Source: Bacillota bacterium
GTDB taxonomy: Bacteria > Bacillota > Clostridia > Peptostreptococcales > Anaerovoracaceae
Assembly (NCBI GenBank): GCA_025361765.1
Contig: JANYJS010000094.1
Location: 21,482 to 85,481, forward strand
Length of the DNA stretch: 64,000 nucleotides
Reading direction: 5' to 3'
Numbering within the stretch: the first letter of the stretch is position 1; every line of letters begins with the position of its first letter. The notes under the pieces were generated by a model. The model worked only from the letters and a program-made list of their open reading frames with translations, had not been told where the DNA came from and searched no databases. Made by a program: the position numbers and the translations under genes. Positions 36,314 to 45,920 of this stretch are shown here, in pieces.

Positions 36314-38578
36314 ATGAAACAACTTGACAGAAACAAAAGGATTGTAGCAGTAATTGCCTTAGTGATGTTATTAACGACTTTATCTACGGGATATACGTAT
36401 TACCAGGGATTAGGCGAAGCAGTTTTTCAGGCAGAAACCTATGTAACCCATAACATATTTTATCAAGAGCAAATTTCAGTCAATAACAGGCAGACTGTTG
36501 AGCACTCCTACGTTACGGAGCAACTAACTATTGAAGAAGGCATAATGCCATACGTTTTTGTAGGGGATGTTACGGGCAGGTGCAATCTGACCTATATGAA
36601 GGGACTGCTTAAAGAAGAGGGCTATACCGTTGTCGCAGGAATAAATGGAGATTTTTATGATACAGTAACTGGTGTGCCCCTAGGTATGACCATTCATGAA
36701 GGTAAAATTAAAAACTCAGGACAGAATTACAGCAACGCAATCGGATTTAAAAACGATGGAGCAGCTTTTGTAGCACCATTGAGATTTGACTTCAATTATA
36801 CAGTAAACGGAAGCACGTCCTATGCGTTTAATCATATTAACAAGCCAAAAGGATCCTCAAATGGCATTTACTTTTATAACAGTCAATATGCCTCATCAAC
36901 GCGTACGCAGGAAGACTCTACAGAAGTGGTATTAACGGCAATAAACGGAACAGAACTTTCAATTGGAGGTACAATTGAGGCACAAGTTTCGGCAGTCATT
37001 CCAAACACAAAGAACACACCGATTGGCGAAAATCAAATTGTGCTTTCAGCACCAAATAGCGGTGAGAATGCAGCGGTTTTGGCGGCTCTTGCCCCTTCGG
37101 ATTCGGTCTCGTTTACAGTGACGGATCAGACGGGTGTCTGGGGAGACGCTAAAGAAGCCATCGGAGCGTATCAGGTCATTGCTCAAGACGGATTTGTAAC
37201 TACTACGGATCAAATATCACAGCCACGCACCTGCCTTGGCATCAAAGCTGATGGCAGCATCATATTCTTCGCAGTGGACGGCAGAAGTCCTGGCTATTCA
37301 ATGGGGATGACGCTGACAGAAGTTGCAAGCTACCTGGTTGAAAAAGGATGCGTTTCGGCAATTAACCTTGATGGCGGCGGTTCGACGACCATGATGATCA
37401 GGATGCCGGGGGACAGTGAGGCGAGCATTGTCAATAAGCCATCTGACGGAAAAGAACGTTCAGTTTCTAACGGATTGTTATTTGTTTCCAAGGATGCAAC
37501 GCCTGATGTCGCGAGCAATCTCCACATTTATCCACTCGCTACGTTTATGCTTCCAGGATCACAAATCAAAATGAGCGTGAAAGCTACGGATCATTTTTAC
37601 TGGCCAGCACAACTAGATGAAGAAATAACTTATGATGCTGATAGTAACCTAGGCAGCATAAATAGTGAAGGCATGTTTACAGCAGGTGAAAGTACTGGAG
37701 AGGGACTGGTTTCTGCAACCGCAGACTTAATGAAATCGACGGCCAGAATTCTTATTACACAAGATATATCAATCAATCCTGACAAAAGCGAAATAATCAT
37801 AGAGCCAAATAAATCAATTGATGTTAATGTCAAGGCCTCATACAGATACGTTCCGGTAGTATGCAGAGATGACCAATTCACATGGACCTGCGATAGCAGA
37901 ATTGGAACTATTGATCAAAATGGTGTTTTTGTAGCAGCGAGTCGCGGCGGAGTGTCCGGTAAAATATATATTTCATACAATGACAAAGAAACGACCATTC
38001 CTGTTCGCATAGGACCTTCTAAAGTTTCTTTTACGGATACAAACGGGCATTGGGCACAGAATTTTATAGAAATACTGGCAGCAAAAGGCATAGTGCAGGG
38101 CATGGGTGAGAATATATTCAGTCCCGACACCCAACTGACAAAAGCTCAGTTCTTAACAATGCTATCCAAGTCGATTATTGATCTTGACGTGTCACTATCA
38201 CCGCCAGCAAGCTTCAGCGATCTCAATCCTTTAGACTGGTATATGCCTTATGTGAATTGGGGCTATGCCAATAAAATAATCAGCGGAAATCCTGACGGAA
38301 CATTTTCACCAAATACACCTATAACTAGGGAGCAAATGGCAGTCATACTCAATAATTTTGCTGCTTCTACTGGTACGGTGTTTAAACCGCTTGATGAAAA
38401 TATTATTTTCACCGACGGAGATATGGTGAGCCCTTGGGCGCAGAAGTCAGTTAATGAAATTGCCAGTGCAGGCATCATGAATGGAAGGCCGGAAGGAAAT
38501 TACGACCCCCTTGGCCAGGCAACTAGGGCAGAAGCCTCAAGAGTCATTTACAGCGTTGTTACAATTATGGAAAATTAA
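36314..38578 (+). CDS. SLH-anchored phosphodiester glycosidase
   Basis: A 754-residue exported protein. An N-terminal membrane or signal segment is at about 10-27. A phosphodiester glycosidase (NAGPA/DUF2233) domain follows, with GINGDFYD at 109-116 and INLDGGGSTTM from 350. Ig-like repeats lie in the middle and three S-layer homology domains from about 571 to the end, each with the pattern of aromatic, W and an xGxFxP-type turn. It should bind the cell wall through SLH. The relatives hydrolyse sugar-1-phosphodiesters; the target here could be cell-wall or capsule glycan, which is inference. Its stop overlaps the convergent rqcH by four bases. Confidence 0.88.
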   Translation: MKQLDRNKRIVAVIALVMLLTTLSTGYTYYQGLGEAVFQAETYVTHNIFYQEQISVNNRQTVEHSYVTEQLTIEEGIMPYVFVGDVTGRCNLTYMKGLLKEEGYTVVAGINGDFYDTVTGVPLGMTIHEGKIKNSGQNYSNAIGFKNDGAAFVAPLRFDFNYTVNGSTSYAFNHINKPKGSSNGIYFYNSQYASSTRTQEDSTEVVLTAINGTELSIGGTIEAQVSAVIPNTKNTPIGENQIVLSAPNSGENAAVLAALAPSDSVSFTVTDQTGVWGDAKEAIGAYQVIAQDGFVTTTDQISQPRTCLGIKADGSIIFFAVDGRSPGYSMGMTLTEVASYLVEKGCVSAINLDGGGSTTMMIRMPGDSEASIVNKPSDGKERSVSNGLLFVSKDATPDVASNLHIYPLATFMLPGSQIKMSVKATDHFYWPAQLDEEITYDADSNLGSINSEGMFTAGESTGEGLVSATADLMKSTARILITQDISINPDKSEIIIEPNKSIDVNVKASYRYVPVVCRDDQFTWTCDSRIGTIDQNGVFVAASRGGVSGKIYISYNDKETTIPVRIGPSKVSFTDTNGHWAQNFIEILAAKGIVQGMGENIFSPDTQLTKAQFLTMLSKSIIDLDVSLSPPASFSDLNPLDWYMPYVNWGYANKIISGNPDGTFSPNTPITREQMAVILNNFAASTGTVFKPLDENIIFTDGDMVSPWAQKSVNEIASAGIMNGRPEGNYDPLGQATRAEASRVIYSVVTIMEN

Positions 38579-40305
38579 GAAACAACGTATGGATTCACAT
38601 AAATAGTTTTATTATTTACAAATATGACCATGCCGGGCTTAGCCCCGGCTGGTTTTTTTACATGCCTGACCTGCGTATAATCCACGGGTACATTTTCTGA
38701 AAGCCTGGCTTTGCTGAAATACGCTGCTAATGAAGCGGCCATTATAATGGTGGATTCAGGAACCTCTCTTCCTTCAGTGAAAATAATGACGTGAGAGCCG
38801 GGAATGTCTTTTGTATGAAGCCAAATATCTTTATTGGACGCTGTCTTAAAGGTTAACACATCATTTTCCTTATTGTTTCTTCCAACCAAGATGCGAAAAT
38901 CATCGGGGGAAGTGTATGCGTAAGGAGCCAACTTAACTTTAGACACTTTGTAAGCGTTTTTTTTCTTTTTCATGTAGCCACCATCAACGACTTCCTGGCG
39001 GATTTCCTCTATATCTTCATAATTTGAGGCGTTCTCAATATGCGTTAGAACAGATTCAAGATAGATAATATCCTTGCTGGCCTCTTCAAGTTGAATGGTT
39101 TTCTCCTGAATGGCTATCTTAGACTTGGCATATTTCTTAAAGTAGCGCTGAGCATTCTGTGAAGCTGAAAGGCGAGAATCTAGAATAATAGTGACAGGTT
39201 CATTGTTATAATAATTGACGACAAGAACCTCCGTTGCTTTTGACGGTATGACATACATATTTGCAGTCAGAAGTTCACCAAAAAGTTTGAAAATTTCTGA
39301 TCCCTCAGCCTGAAGCAGATCTTGTGAGAGTTTTTGCTTCTTGAGATAGAGCTTTTCTAGGCTTGAGCTTATGGCTTTAAACAGATCCATGGACTTTTGT
39401 TTCATTTTATTTGAGGAGTCCTTGTGATCGTAAAAATATTCGGCGGCTTCTTGAATATCATTGAAAGGAACTTCCTTATATAAATATGAGGCTTCATAGA
39501 GATTAAAACAATAAAAGTCAATAGGAGCCCCGCTTTCATTAAGATAAACCCGAGGAGAGAAATCTCCAACTAGGAGTTTTTGTACGTAGCTGTTTAACAA
39601 AGAGTAAAGCTGACTAATCGAAGAAGCTTTGACACACATTTCCCTTGCAACAACTGGGCTAATTCCTTGAATTGAGGCAACTAGGGTTTTGGCCGCCGCA
39701 TCTTGGTTAAAAAAGGCATCATATTTATCACTTGTGCTGGATGAAGAACCAAATAATGAATTGAACATATGCTCAGTCAAATCAAAATAGGATATTTTCC
39801 CCTGAACCGGTGGGTAAACATATTGCAAACCTGGAAGTGTTTGACGGTAACGATTCACATCACTATGAATCCTTTTTATGCTATCAATAATTTTATTTGA
39901 AGAATCATCTATAAGGATAATGTTGCTGTGCTTTCCCATGATTTCAATAATCAGCTTTTTATTTATAGGAAAACCCATCTCGTTGAAGCTTTCAATAGTA
40001 ATTTCGACGATGCGCTCTGAATCCTTTTGGCAGATCGATTGGATTTTGCCATTTTGAATATGCTTTCTCAGAAGCATACAAAAGGCCATGGGATTTTGCG
40101 GATTTGATTTGCTCGATGTTATTAAATGAAGCCTCGCATGGCTGCTGCTTGAAGAGATGAGAAGTTTATGATTAAACTTGCCATTATGCACCAAAAAAAT
40201 CAGTTCATCGGCTTCAGGCTGATAAATTTTTTCAATCTTACCACCTGTTAATTTATGACTTAACCCATATGTTGTGCTTGAAGTTACTATTCCATCAAAA
40301 GGCAT
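38575..40305 (-). CDS. rqcH: Ribosome quality control protein RqcH (NFACT family)
   Basis: RqcH binds stalled 50S subunits and recruits tRNA-Ala to add alanine tails. The 576-residue product has the N-terminal NFACT-N domain starting MPFDGIVTSSTTYGL, a long coiled-coil middle, and the C-terminal NFACT-R domain with DIWLHTKDIPGSHVII. Older annotations call it fibronectin-binding protein. An ATG 15 bases upstream exists, but GGAGGAAAC before the second ATG and the usual N-terminus favour 40305. It converges on the SLH gene. Confidence 0.94.
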   Translation of the reverse strand: MPFDGIVTSSTTYGLSHKLTGGKIEKIYQPEADELIFLVHNGKFNHKLLISSSSSHARLHLITSSKSNPQNPMAFCMLLRKHIQNGKIQSICQKDSERIVEITIESFNEMGFPINKKLIIEIMGKHSNIILIDDSSNKIIDSIKRIHSDVNRYRQTLPGLQYVYPPVQGKISYFDLTEHMFNSLFGSSSSTSDKYDAFFNQDAAAKTLVASIQGISPVVAREMCVKASSISQLYSLLNSYVQKLLVGDFSPRVYLNESGAPIDFYCFNLYEASYLYKEVPFNDIQEAAEYFYDHKDSSNKMKQKSMDLFKAISSSLEKLYLKKQKLSQDLLQAEGSEIFKLFGELLTANMYVIPSKATEVLVVNYYNNEPVTIILDSRLSASQNAQRYFKKYAKSKIAIQEKTIQLEEASKDIIYLESVLTHIENASNYEDIEEIRQEVVDGGYMKKKKNAYKVSKVKLAPYAYTSPDDFRILVGRNNKENDVLTFKTASNKDIWLHTKDIPGSHVIIFTEGREVPESTIIMAASLAAYFSKARLSENVPVDYTQVRHVKKPAGAKPGMVIFVNNKTIYVNPYVVS

Positions 40306-40366
40306 TGCAGTTTCCTCCATAAATATATATAATTATGAATCATATCATATGCGGAGGTAAAAGTAT

Positions 40367-41221
40367 TTGGAATTTTGGAAAATGCATGGAGCGGGAAATG
40401 ACTTTATCATCACCGATAACAGGGACGGACAGATTTCAAAGGTGCCAGATCGGCTTTCAGAAGTGGCGCGTGAAGTCTGCCAACGGCATTTTGGCGTAGG
40501 AGCGGATGGTTTTATGTGCGTTGAAAATTCTTCTGTTGCTGATATTAAAATGTTGTACTATAACGCTGATGGTAGTTTGGCAACCATGTGCGGCAACGGA
40601 CTTCGATGCTTTGCCAAATATGTCTACGATCAAGCAATAGTTAAGGCTATGTCCTTTGCTGTAGAGACTGGTGATGGCATCAAACAGATCGAAATAATAA
40701 ATACGGATGCCAGCAGTTCCCTGATTCGCATAGATATGGGGATTTGGGATGGTATAATAGAAACATCTGTGGTTACTGCTCTTGACAGGCAATTTGAAAC
40801 GACGTTTTTATATTTGGGGGTTCCCCATGTTGTGATATTTTTAGATCGAAAATCAACTGACGCATTTGAGATTAATCAAGATTTCATAAGAAAATATGGC
40901 CCGATTATCGAAAAAGATCCTCAATTTCCTCAAGGTGCGAATGTCAATTTCGTTGAGGTCATAGATAAGAGTCATGAACGATCAAGCACATGGGAAAGAG
41001 GTGCCGGAAGCACTTTAGCTTGTGGCACTGGAGCTTGCGCATCAGCAATAGCCTCTAAAATCATCTTGAGTCTATCTCCTGACATTGAAGTCATCATGCC
41101 GGGGGGCAGGCTGAACGTATCAATTGGAGAAAACAACAGAATTTTCCTGGAAGGTCCAGCTCAAACAATATGTAGGGGACAAATCGTTAATACAACCAGT
41201 GATCCTGGTATAGGAGAATAA
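40367..41221 (+). CDS. dapF: Diaminopimelate epimerase
   Basis: DapF interconverts LL- and meso-diaminopimelate in lysine and peptidoglycan synthesis. The 284-residue product has the two catalytic cysteines C75 (MCGNG) and C219 (ACGTGAC). The start is a TTG with GGAGG about ten bases upstream, giving MEFWKMHGAGNDF, which matches the normal N-terminus; an internal ATG at 40382 would be too short. It is divergent from rqcH with a short gap, and yicC follows after one base. Confidence 0.95.
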   Translation: MEFWKMHGAGNDFIITDNRDGQISKVPDRLSEVAREVCQRHFGVGADGFMCVENSSVADIKMLYYNADGSLATMCGNGLRCFAKYVYDQAIVKAMSFAVETGDGIKQIEIINTDASSSLIRIDMGIWDGIIETSVVTALDRQFETTFLYLGVPHVVIFLDRKSTDAFEINQDFIRKYGPIIEKDPQFPQGANVNFVEVIDKSHERSSTWERGAGSTLACGTGACASAIASKIILSLSPDIEVIMPGGRLNVSIGENNRIFLEGPAQTICRGQIVNTTSDPGIGE

Positions 41222-41222
41222 A

Positions 41223-42107
41223 ATGATTAAAAGCATGACAGGATTTGGCAGGAGTGAATTCAGCGATGGCAAACGCAATATTATTGTTGAAATTAAGTCG
41301 GTAAATCATCGGTATAGTGACATTACAGTAAAGATGCCTAGAAGGTATTCCTTTGCAGAGGACAGAATAAAAAACATTGTTAAAGACATTGCTAAGAGAG
41401 GAAAAATCGAAATTTCAATTATTGTGGAGAATTTGACGGAAGATGATACGACTATTAAACTAAACACAATGGTTGCCAGGCAGTATTATGATAATCTTAA
41501 GCAATTGCAGTCCGCCTTTAACCTAAGCGGGGAGATTTCACTTCAATTCTTATCGACTATGCCGGATGTTCTAAAAGCAGTCTCTGATGTAGAAGATGAG
41601 GAAAAAATTTATTTGGCTTTTGAAACGCCGGTACGTGATGCGGCAAACAAACTTAATAGCATGCGTGCGGTTGAAGGTGAAGCTTTGTCCCGGGATATTA
41701 TTTCCAGGGGTGATATGATTAGAGCCCTTGTTGCCAAGGTGAATGAAAGATCTCCTCTGGTTACAGCCGCTTATACAGAAAAACTGAGAGACCGCATAAA
41801 AGATGTTTTAGGAAGCAGCATTGAGGTGCCGACAGACAGAATTCTTGTGGAAGCCGCTTTATTTGCAGATAAATGCAGTGTTACAGAAGAAATTGTAAGA
41901 TTGGACAGCCATATCATTCAACTTGAGAGCATAATCACAAAAAGCAATCAACCTGATGGGAAAAAACTGGATTTTCTTGTCCAGGAAATGAATAGGGAAG
42001 CCAACACCATTGGATCAAAGGCGAACGATATAGAAATTACGAATATTGTGATTGACATTAAAAGTGAAATAGAAAAAATCAGAGAGCAGGTTCAGAATAT
42101 TGAATAA
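41223..42107 (+). CDS. yicC: YicC-family endoribonuclease
   Basis: A 294-residue protein of the YicC/YloC family, whose members are endoribonucleases. The start MIKSMTGFGRSE is diagnostic, and the C-terminal part ends with the conserved GKKLDFLVQEMNREANTIGSKAN. GGAGAATAAA precedes the ATG. In most Firmicutes remA and gmk follow; here gmk follows but remA is missing from the gap. Confidence 0.94.
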   Translation: MIKSMTGFGRSEFSDGKRNIIVEIKSVNHRYSDITVKMPRRYSFAEDRIKNIVKDIAKRGKIEISIIVENLTEDDTTIKLNTMVARQYYDNLKQLQSAFNLSGEISLQFLSTMPDVLKAVSDVEDEEKIYLAFETPVRDAANKLNSMRAVEGEALSRDIISRGDMIRALVAKVNERSPLVTAAYTEKLRDRIKDVLGSSIEVPTDRILVEAALFADKCSVTEEIVRLDSHIIQLESIITKSNQPDGKKLDFLVQEMNREANTIGSKANDIEITNIVIDIKSEIEKIREQVQNIE

Positions 42108-42136
42108 TGGAATATAGTCAGAATAGTGCAATCTAC

Positions 42137-42212
42137 AGAATAGGTACTAATTGAATACACAAGAGAATAGGTGCTAATTGAATACACAACAGAATAGGTG
42201 CTAATTGAATAT
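42137..42212. repeat. 27-bp tandem repeat, about 2.8 copies
   Basis: Units start at 42137, 42164 and 42191 with core AGAATAGGTRCTAATTGA. The first two differ at a few bases and the third is truncated. All reading frames contain stops, so it is non-coding. It occupies the yicC-gmk gap. Confidence 0.85.
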
Positions 42213-42280
42213 TTATATTGAATTTTTGATCTTTTTGCTATATCCTTAAGTACTAGATTGTAAAAGTGAAAGGAAATTGA

Positions 42281-42889
42281 ATGGGAAAAGGATTGTTATT
42301 TGTTGTATCTGGGCCATCAGGCACTGGAAAGGGAACAATTTGCAAAGCCCTTGTAGAGAAAGCTGCCATCGCGCTCTCGGTTTCTATGACCACGCGAAAA
42401 GCCAGATCTAACGAGGTTAATGGTAAAAATTATTATTTTGTGTCTAATGCTGAATTTCAGGACTGTGTTCAAGATTCTGGTTTTTTAGAATTCGCTGAGG
42501 TCTATGGCAATTATTATGGAACGCCCAAAAAACCGGTTTATGATTTGCTGGAATTGGGCAAAGATGTGGTGCTTGAGATAGATATACAGGGAGCATTGCG
42601 AATCAAAGAAGTATGCCCAAAGGCAATTTTCATATTCATCCTTCCGCCATCTATGACTGAGCTAAGAAAGCGTATAACGGGAAGAGGGTCTGAAAGTCAG
42701 GATGTCATTGATCTTAGACTCGGAGAAGCACTTGAAGAAGTGGCTTATATTGACAAGTACGACTACTGTGTTGTGAATGATGAAGTTGATAAAGCAGTCG
42801 AAAAGATCATAGCGATTATGAATGCAGAGCATTATCGCGTTTCAGAGGATATCTATTCGCTCATTGAGAATTATAAGGAGGAAATGTAA
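42281..42889 (+). CDS. gmk: Guanylate kinase
   Basis: Guanylate kinase phosphorylates GMP to GDP. The 202-residue product has the P-loop GPSGTGKGT at 10-18, the GMP-binding VSMTTRKAR region and IDIQGALRIK. AAAGGAAA precedes the ATG. Its stop shares one base with the rpoZ start, so the two are coupled. The gap to yicC carries the tandem repeat. Confidence 0.96.
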   Translation: MGKGLLFVVSGPSGTGKGTICKALVEKAAIALSVSMTTRKARSNEVNGKNYYFVSNAEFQDCVQDSGFLEFAEVYGNYYGTPKKPVYDLLELGKDVVLEIDIQGALRIKEVCPKAIFIFILPPSMTELRKRITGRGSESQDVIDLRLGEALEEVAYIDKYDYCVVNDEVDKAVEKIIAIMNAEHYRVSEDIYSLIENYKEEM

Positions 42890-43095
42890 TGTTATATCCA
42901 TCAATCAATTTGATCAAAACAAAAGCAGATAGCAGGTATACCATCGTTATTATGGCGGCTAAGAGAGCAAGAGATCTTATCGATGGAAAGCCACCACTAG
43001 TCAATACTTCCATAAAGAAACCTGTATCTATTGCAACCAAAGAAATTGCTGAAGATTTAATATCTTACAAAAGAGCACCAGAATTTGAACTTTAA
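42889..43095 (+). CDS. rpoZ: RNA polymerase omega subunit
   Basis: A 68-residue omega subunit, which helps assemble RNA polymerase. It has the family stretch TKADSRYTIVIMAAKRARDLIDG at about 11-33. GGAGG lies just before the ATG within gmk. The order gmk-rpoZ-coaBC is standard for Firmicutes. Confidence 0.94.
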   Translation: MLYPSINLIKTKADSRYTIVIMAAKRARDLIDGKPPLVNTSIKKPVSIATKEIAEDLISYKRAPEFEL

Positions 43096-43110
43096 AAAGA
43101 GAGCGAGCAT

Positions 43111-44298
43111 ATGAAAAAGCAAATAATAGTTGGCGTAACCGGAGGAATAGCCTGTTATAAGGCTTTGGACATCGTCAGCAAACTTAAGAAACGAGATATG
43201 GACGTCACCGTAATTATGACCAAAAATGCGGCTGAGTTCGTTACACCGCTATCCTTTGAGACTATTTCTCAAAATGCAGTAATCATGGACATGTTCGATT
43301 CCCCTGATCATTGGGAAGTCGAGCATATTTCTCTTGCTAAAAAGGCGGATTTATTCGTCATTGCACCGGCCACTGCAAATTGTATAGGCAAGATTGCCAA
43401 TGGCATTTGTGATGATATGCTTACGACCACGATAATGGCAACAAAAAAACCAGTGCTATTTGTTCCTGCAATGAATTCTGCTATGTTTGAAAATTTGATT
43501 TTTCAAGAAAATGTTCAAAAGCTTGAGGCTTTGGGCTATTCTTTTATGAAGCCGGCTACTGGCCTTTTGGCCTGTGGAGATATTGGGATTGGCAAATTGC
43601 CGGATCCTGAAGAGATCGTGGATTATAGTTGCAACCTTCTTTTCGAGATAGACAAAAGAAAACAAGATTTGGTAGGACGAAAAATCCTGATTACAGCCGG
43701 ACCTACAATAGAAAATATTGATCCGGTGCGGTATATTACGAACCATTCTTCAGGCAAAATGGGTTTTGCCTTGGCTGAGGCAGCTTTTGAACGAGGTTCG
43801 ACGGTGACCTTGATTTCGGGACCCGTTGGGCTATCTTGTAGCAAAGGAATTAGGCGAATTGATATAGGCACAACTGCCGAATTGTCGGAAGCGGTTCATG
43901 ATGCCTTTAAAGATACTGATGCTTTAATTATGGCGGCGGCCCCCTCCGATTATAGAGTTTCTTCCCCTTCAAAAGAGAAAATGAAAAAAACACACGAAGA
44001 CTTGATCCTGACTTTTACTGAGAACGAAGACATACTGGCAAGTGTTGGAAAGATCAAGGGAAATAAGTGCCTGATTGGTTTTGCGGCAGAAACTCAAGAT
44101 TTAATTGTTCATGCCGTGAAAAAAATAGAAAGAAAAAATTTGGATTTTATTATAGCCAATGATGTCACTCAAGAAGGAGCGGGTTTTTCTGGTGACACAA
44201 ATATTATAACTGTGATCAAATCAGATGGATCCATAAAAAGCTATCCAAAGATGAGCAAAAGAGAAGTGGCCAATATCATACTAGACTTACTGGTCTAA
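43111..44298 (+). CDS. coaBC: Coenzyme A biosynthesis bifunctional protein CoaBC
   Basis: A fusion of phosphopantothenoylcysteine decarboxylase (CoaC, N-terminal) and phosphopantothenate-cysteine ligase (CoaB, C-terminal). The 395-residue product begins IVGVTGGIACYKALDIVSK, has the flavin-domain PAMNSAMF and the GLLACGDIGIG Cys region near residue 155, then ITAGPTIENIDPVRYITNH for the ligase from about 195. The linked order is normal. The end of the gene overlaps a T-rich terminator. Confidence 0.95.
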   Translation: MKKQIIVGVTGGIACYKALDIVSKLKKRDMDVTVIMTKNAAEFVTPLSFETISQNAVIMDMFDSPDHWEVEHISLAKKADLFVIAPATANCIGKIANGICDDMLTTTIMATKKPVLFVPAMNSAMFENLIFQENVQKLEALGYSFMKPATGLLACGDIGIGKLPDPEEIVDYSCNLLFEIDKRKQDLVGRKILITAGPTIENIDPVRYITNHSSGKMGFALAEAAFERGSTVTLISGPVGLSCSKGIRRIDIGTTAELSEAVHDAFKDTDALIMAAAPSDYRVSSPSKEKMKKTHEDLILTFTENEDILASVGKIKGNKCLIGFAAETQDLIVHAVKKIERKNLDFIIANDVTQEGAGFSGDTNIITVIKSDGSIKSYPKMSKREVANIILDLLV

Positions 44299-44309
44299 TA
44301 TTTTTTTTT
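44282..44309 (+). terminator. Terminator overlapping the end of coaBC
   Basis: TAGAC and GTCTA make a short stem across the stop codon, followed by ATA and nine T residues. The stem is only five base pairs, so strength is uncertain. Confidence 0.55.
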
Positions 44310-44319
44310 GATTTTCCAC

Positions 44320-44348
44320 TTTACAAATTTACCGCGCTAAAGTATAAT
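44320..44348 (+). promoter_or_regulatory. Sigma-A type promoter of the amino-acid ABC operon
   Basis: TTTACA at 44320-44325 and TATAAT at 44343-44348, 17 bases apart, lie about 32 bases before the binding-protein start. Confidence 0.8.
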
Positions 44349-44380
44349 AGCGTTATAAAATACTGAGGAGGACCTTACTT

Positions 44381-45202
44381 ATGTTTAAAAAGACAAGTTT
44401 ATTAATGGTTATGGTTTTAATTATTGGATTATTAGCTGCTGGCTGTGGCACAGCAAAAGAACCTGTAGCAGAGGACACATCTTTGGCCGATATACAGGCA
44501 AAAGGGGTTTTCATACTAGGTCTCGATGATGCGTTTCCACCCATGGGATTTAGAGGTGAGAGCGGAGAAATCGAAGGTTTTGATATTGATCTTGCCAATG
44601 AAGTCGCGAAAAGAATGGGCGTTAAAGTTCAGCTCCAGCCAATTGATTGGACCGCAAAAGAAATGGAAATCAACAATAAAAACATCGATGTCATTTGGAG
44701 TGGACTAACAATTACGCCCGAAAGAGAGGCTGCACTGACATTTTCGCAACCATATCTTGGCAATAAACAGGTCATTGTTGTTTTAGAGGCATCTACAATT
44801 GATGAAAAATCCGATTTGGCTGGAAAAAAAGTCGGTGTTCAATTAGACAGCAGTGGTCAGGCAGCTGTTGAAAAAGAAACTGCAATACTCGACTCGTTTG
44901 GTGAGTTTTTAAAATTTGATACGTACACAACGGCTTTATTAGATCTAAAAAATGGGACCATTGATGCGGTCGTCGGTGATGAAATCCTGATCAAGTATAT
45001 GATGACTAAGGATCCAGGAACCTTTAAGGTTGCATCGGACAATTTCGGGGATGAACTTTATGGTGTAGGCTTCAGGAAAGCTGATATCAGCTTTGCCGCC
45101 GAGGTCAACAAGCAGTTTAATGCGATGATCGCAGATGGCAAAGCAGCGGAGATTTCGACAAAATGGTTTGGAGAAGACATATTTTATAAACCAGCTAATT
45201 AA
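44381..45202 (+). CDS. Amino-acid ABC transporter substrate-binding lipoprotein
   Basis: A family-3 (polar amino acid) solute-binding protein of 273 residues. A lipoprotein signal peptide ends in lipobox LAAGC with Cys at 22. The mature part has the classic DDAFPPMGFRGESGEIEGFDIDL stretch in two segments and VIWSGLTITPERE, the ligand-binding region. GAGGAGG precedes the ATG. The permease and ATPase genes follow. The exact amino acid cannot be read from sequence. Confidence 0.93.
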   Translation: MFKKTSLLMVMVLIIGLLAAGCGTAKEPVAEDTSLADIQAKGVFILGLDDAFPPMGFRGESGEIEGFDIDLANEVAKRMGVKVQLQPIDWTAKEMEINNKNIDVIWSGLTITPEREAALTFSQPYLGNKQVIVVLEASTIDEKSDLAGKKVGVQLDSSGQAAVEKETAILDSFGEFLKFDTYTTALLDLKNGTIDAVVGDEILIKYMMTKDPGTFKVASDNFGDELYGVGFRKADISFAAEVNKQFNAMIADGKAAEISTKWFGEDIFYKPAN

Positions 45203-45214
45203 GACATTTTAGAC

Positions 45215-45251
45215 ATACGGGCTACAGCAGCATTGCAGCTGTAACCCGTAT
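45215..45251 (+). repeat. Intercistronic hairpin between binding protein and permease
   Basis: Arms 45215-45228 and 45238-45251 pair over 14 positions with one mismatch. Only TT follows. It probably lets the binding-protein message be more abundant than the permease message. Confidence 0.75.
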
Positions 45252-45267
45252 TTAAAGGACGTGTAAA

Positions 45268-45903
45268 ATGGAAAGCATCATTTTTTATATACTTGCCGGC
45301 GCGAACACTACCCTTCGTATTTTTTTCGTTACATTAATATTCGCCATCCCGCTGGGTATACTATTCGCCATTGGTAAGATTGCCGGCGGCAAAATCATTA
45401 AAGGAATATTGGATATCTATACCTGGCTGCTTAGAGGGACGCCTCTAATGCTCCAGATTTTTTTCGTTTTTTATGGTATTCCTCAACTTTTGGGAATCAA
45501 GCTTGATCGTGATTTGGCAGCATATATCGCTTTTATTATTAATTATACAGCCTATTTCACGGAAATTTTCAGAGCGGGTATATTGTCCATCGAAAAAGGA
45601 CAATTTGAAGCCTCAAAAGCCCTTGGAATGTCGTATCCACAAACAATGCGGCGCATCGTTATTCCCCAGGCGATTAAGCGGGTGCTCCCTCCAGTTGGCA
45701 ATGAATTCATCACCCTTATAAAAGACACGTCATTAGTCATGGTGATTGCAATTCCAGATATCATGAGAAATACCAAGGAAATAGTGTCAAGAGAAGCCTC
45801 CCCGGAAACCTTTATTATTGCGGCTGTTATCTACTTAATTCTTACTTATGGTATTGTATTTCTCTTCAGCAAAACTGAAAAAAGATTATCCTACTATGAT
45901 TAA
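45268..45903 (+). CDS. Amino-acid ABC transporter permease
   Basis: A 211-residue HisM/GlnP-type inner-membrane subunit with about five membrane segments. The N-terminal [15 protein letters not shown] and the [15 protein letters not shown] stretch are family marks. The coupling motif is [22 protein letters not shown]. An AAAGGACG site lies eight bases before the ATG. The ATPase gene starts 17 bases after the stop. Confidence 0.93.
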   Translation: MESIIFYILAGANTTLRIFFVTLIFAIPLGILFAIGKIAGGKIIKGILDIYTWLLRGTPLMLQIFFVFYGIPQLLGIKLDRDLAAYIAFIINYTAYFTEIFRAGILSIEKGQFEASKALGMSYPQTMRRIVIPQAIKRVLPPVGNEFITLIKDTSLVMVIAIPDIMRNTKEIVSREASPETFIIAAVIYLILTYGIVFLFSKTEKRLSYYD

Positions 45904-45920
45904 AAGAAATAGAGGTTTTT

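Noticed and set aside
39000..40300. Fibronectin-binding adhesin
   Set aside because: The older name for this family is misleading; the NFACT-N and NFACT-R domains identify RqcH, a cytoplasmic ribosome quality control factor without a signal peptide.
42137..42212. Possible CRISPR array
   Set aside because: The 27-bp units are directly tandem with no unique spacers, and no cas gene is present.
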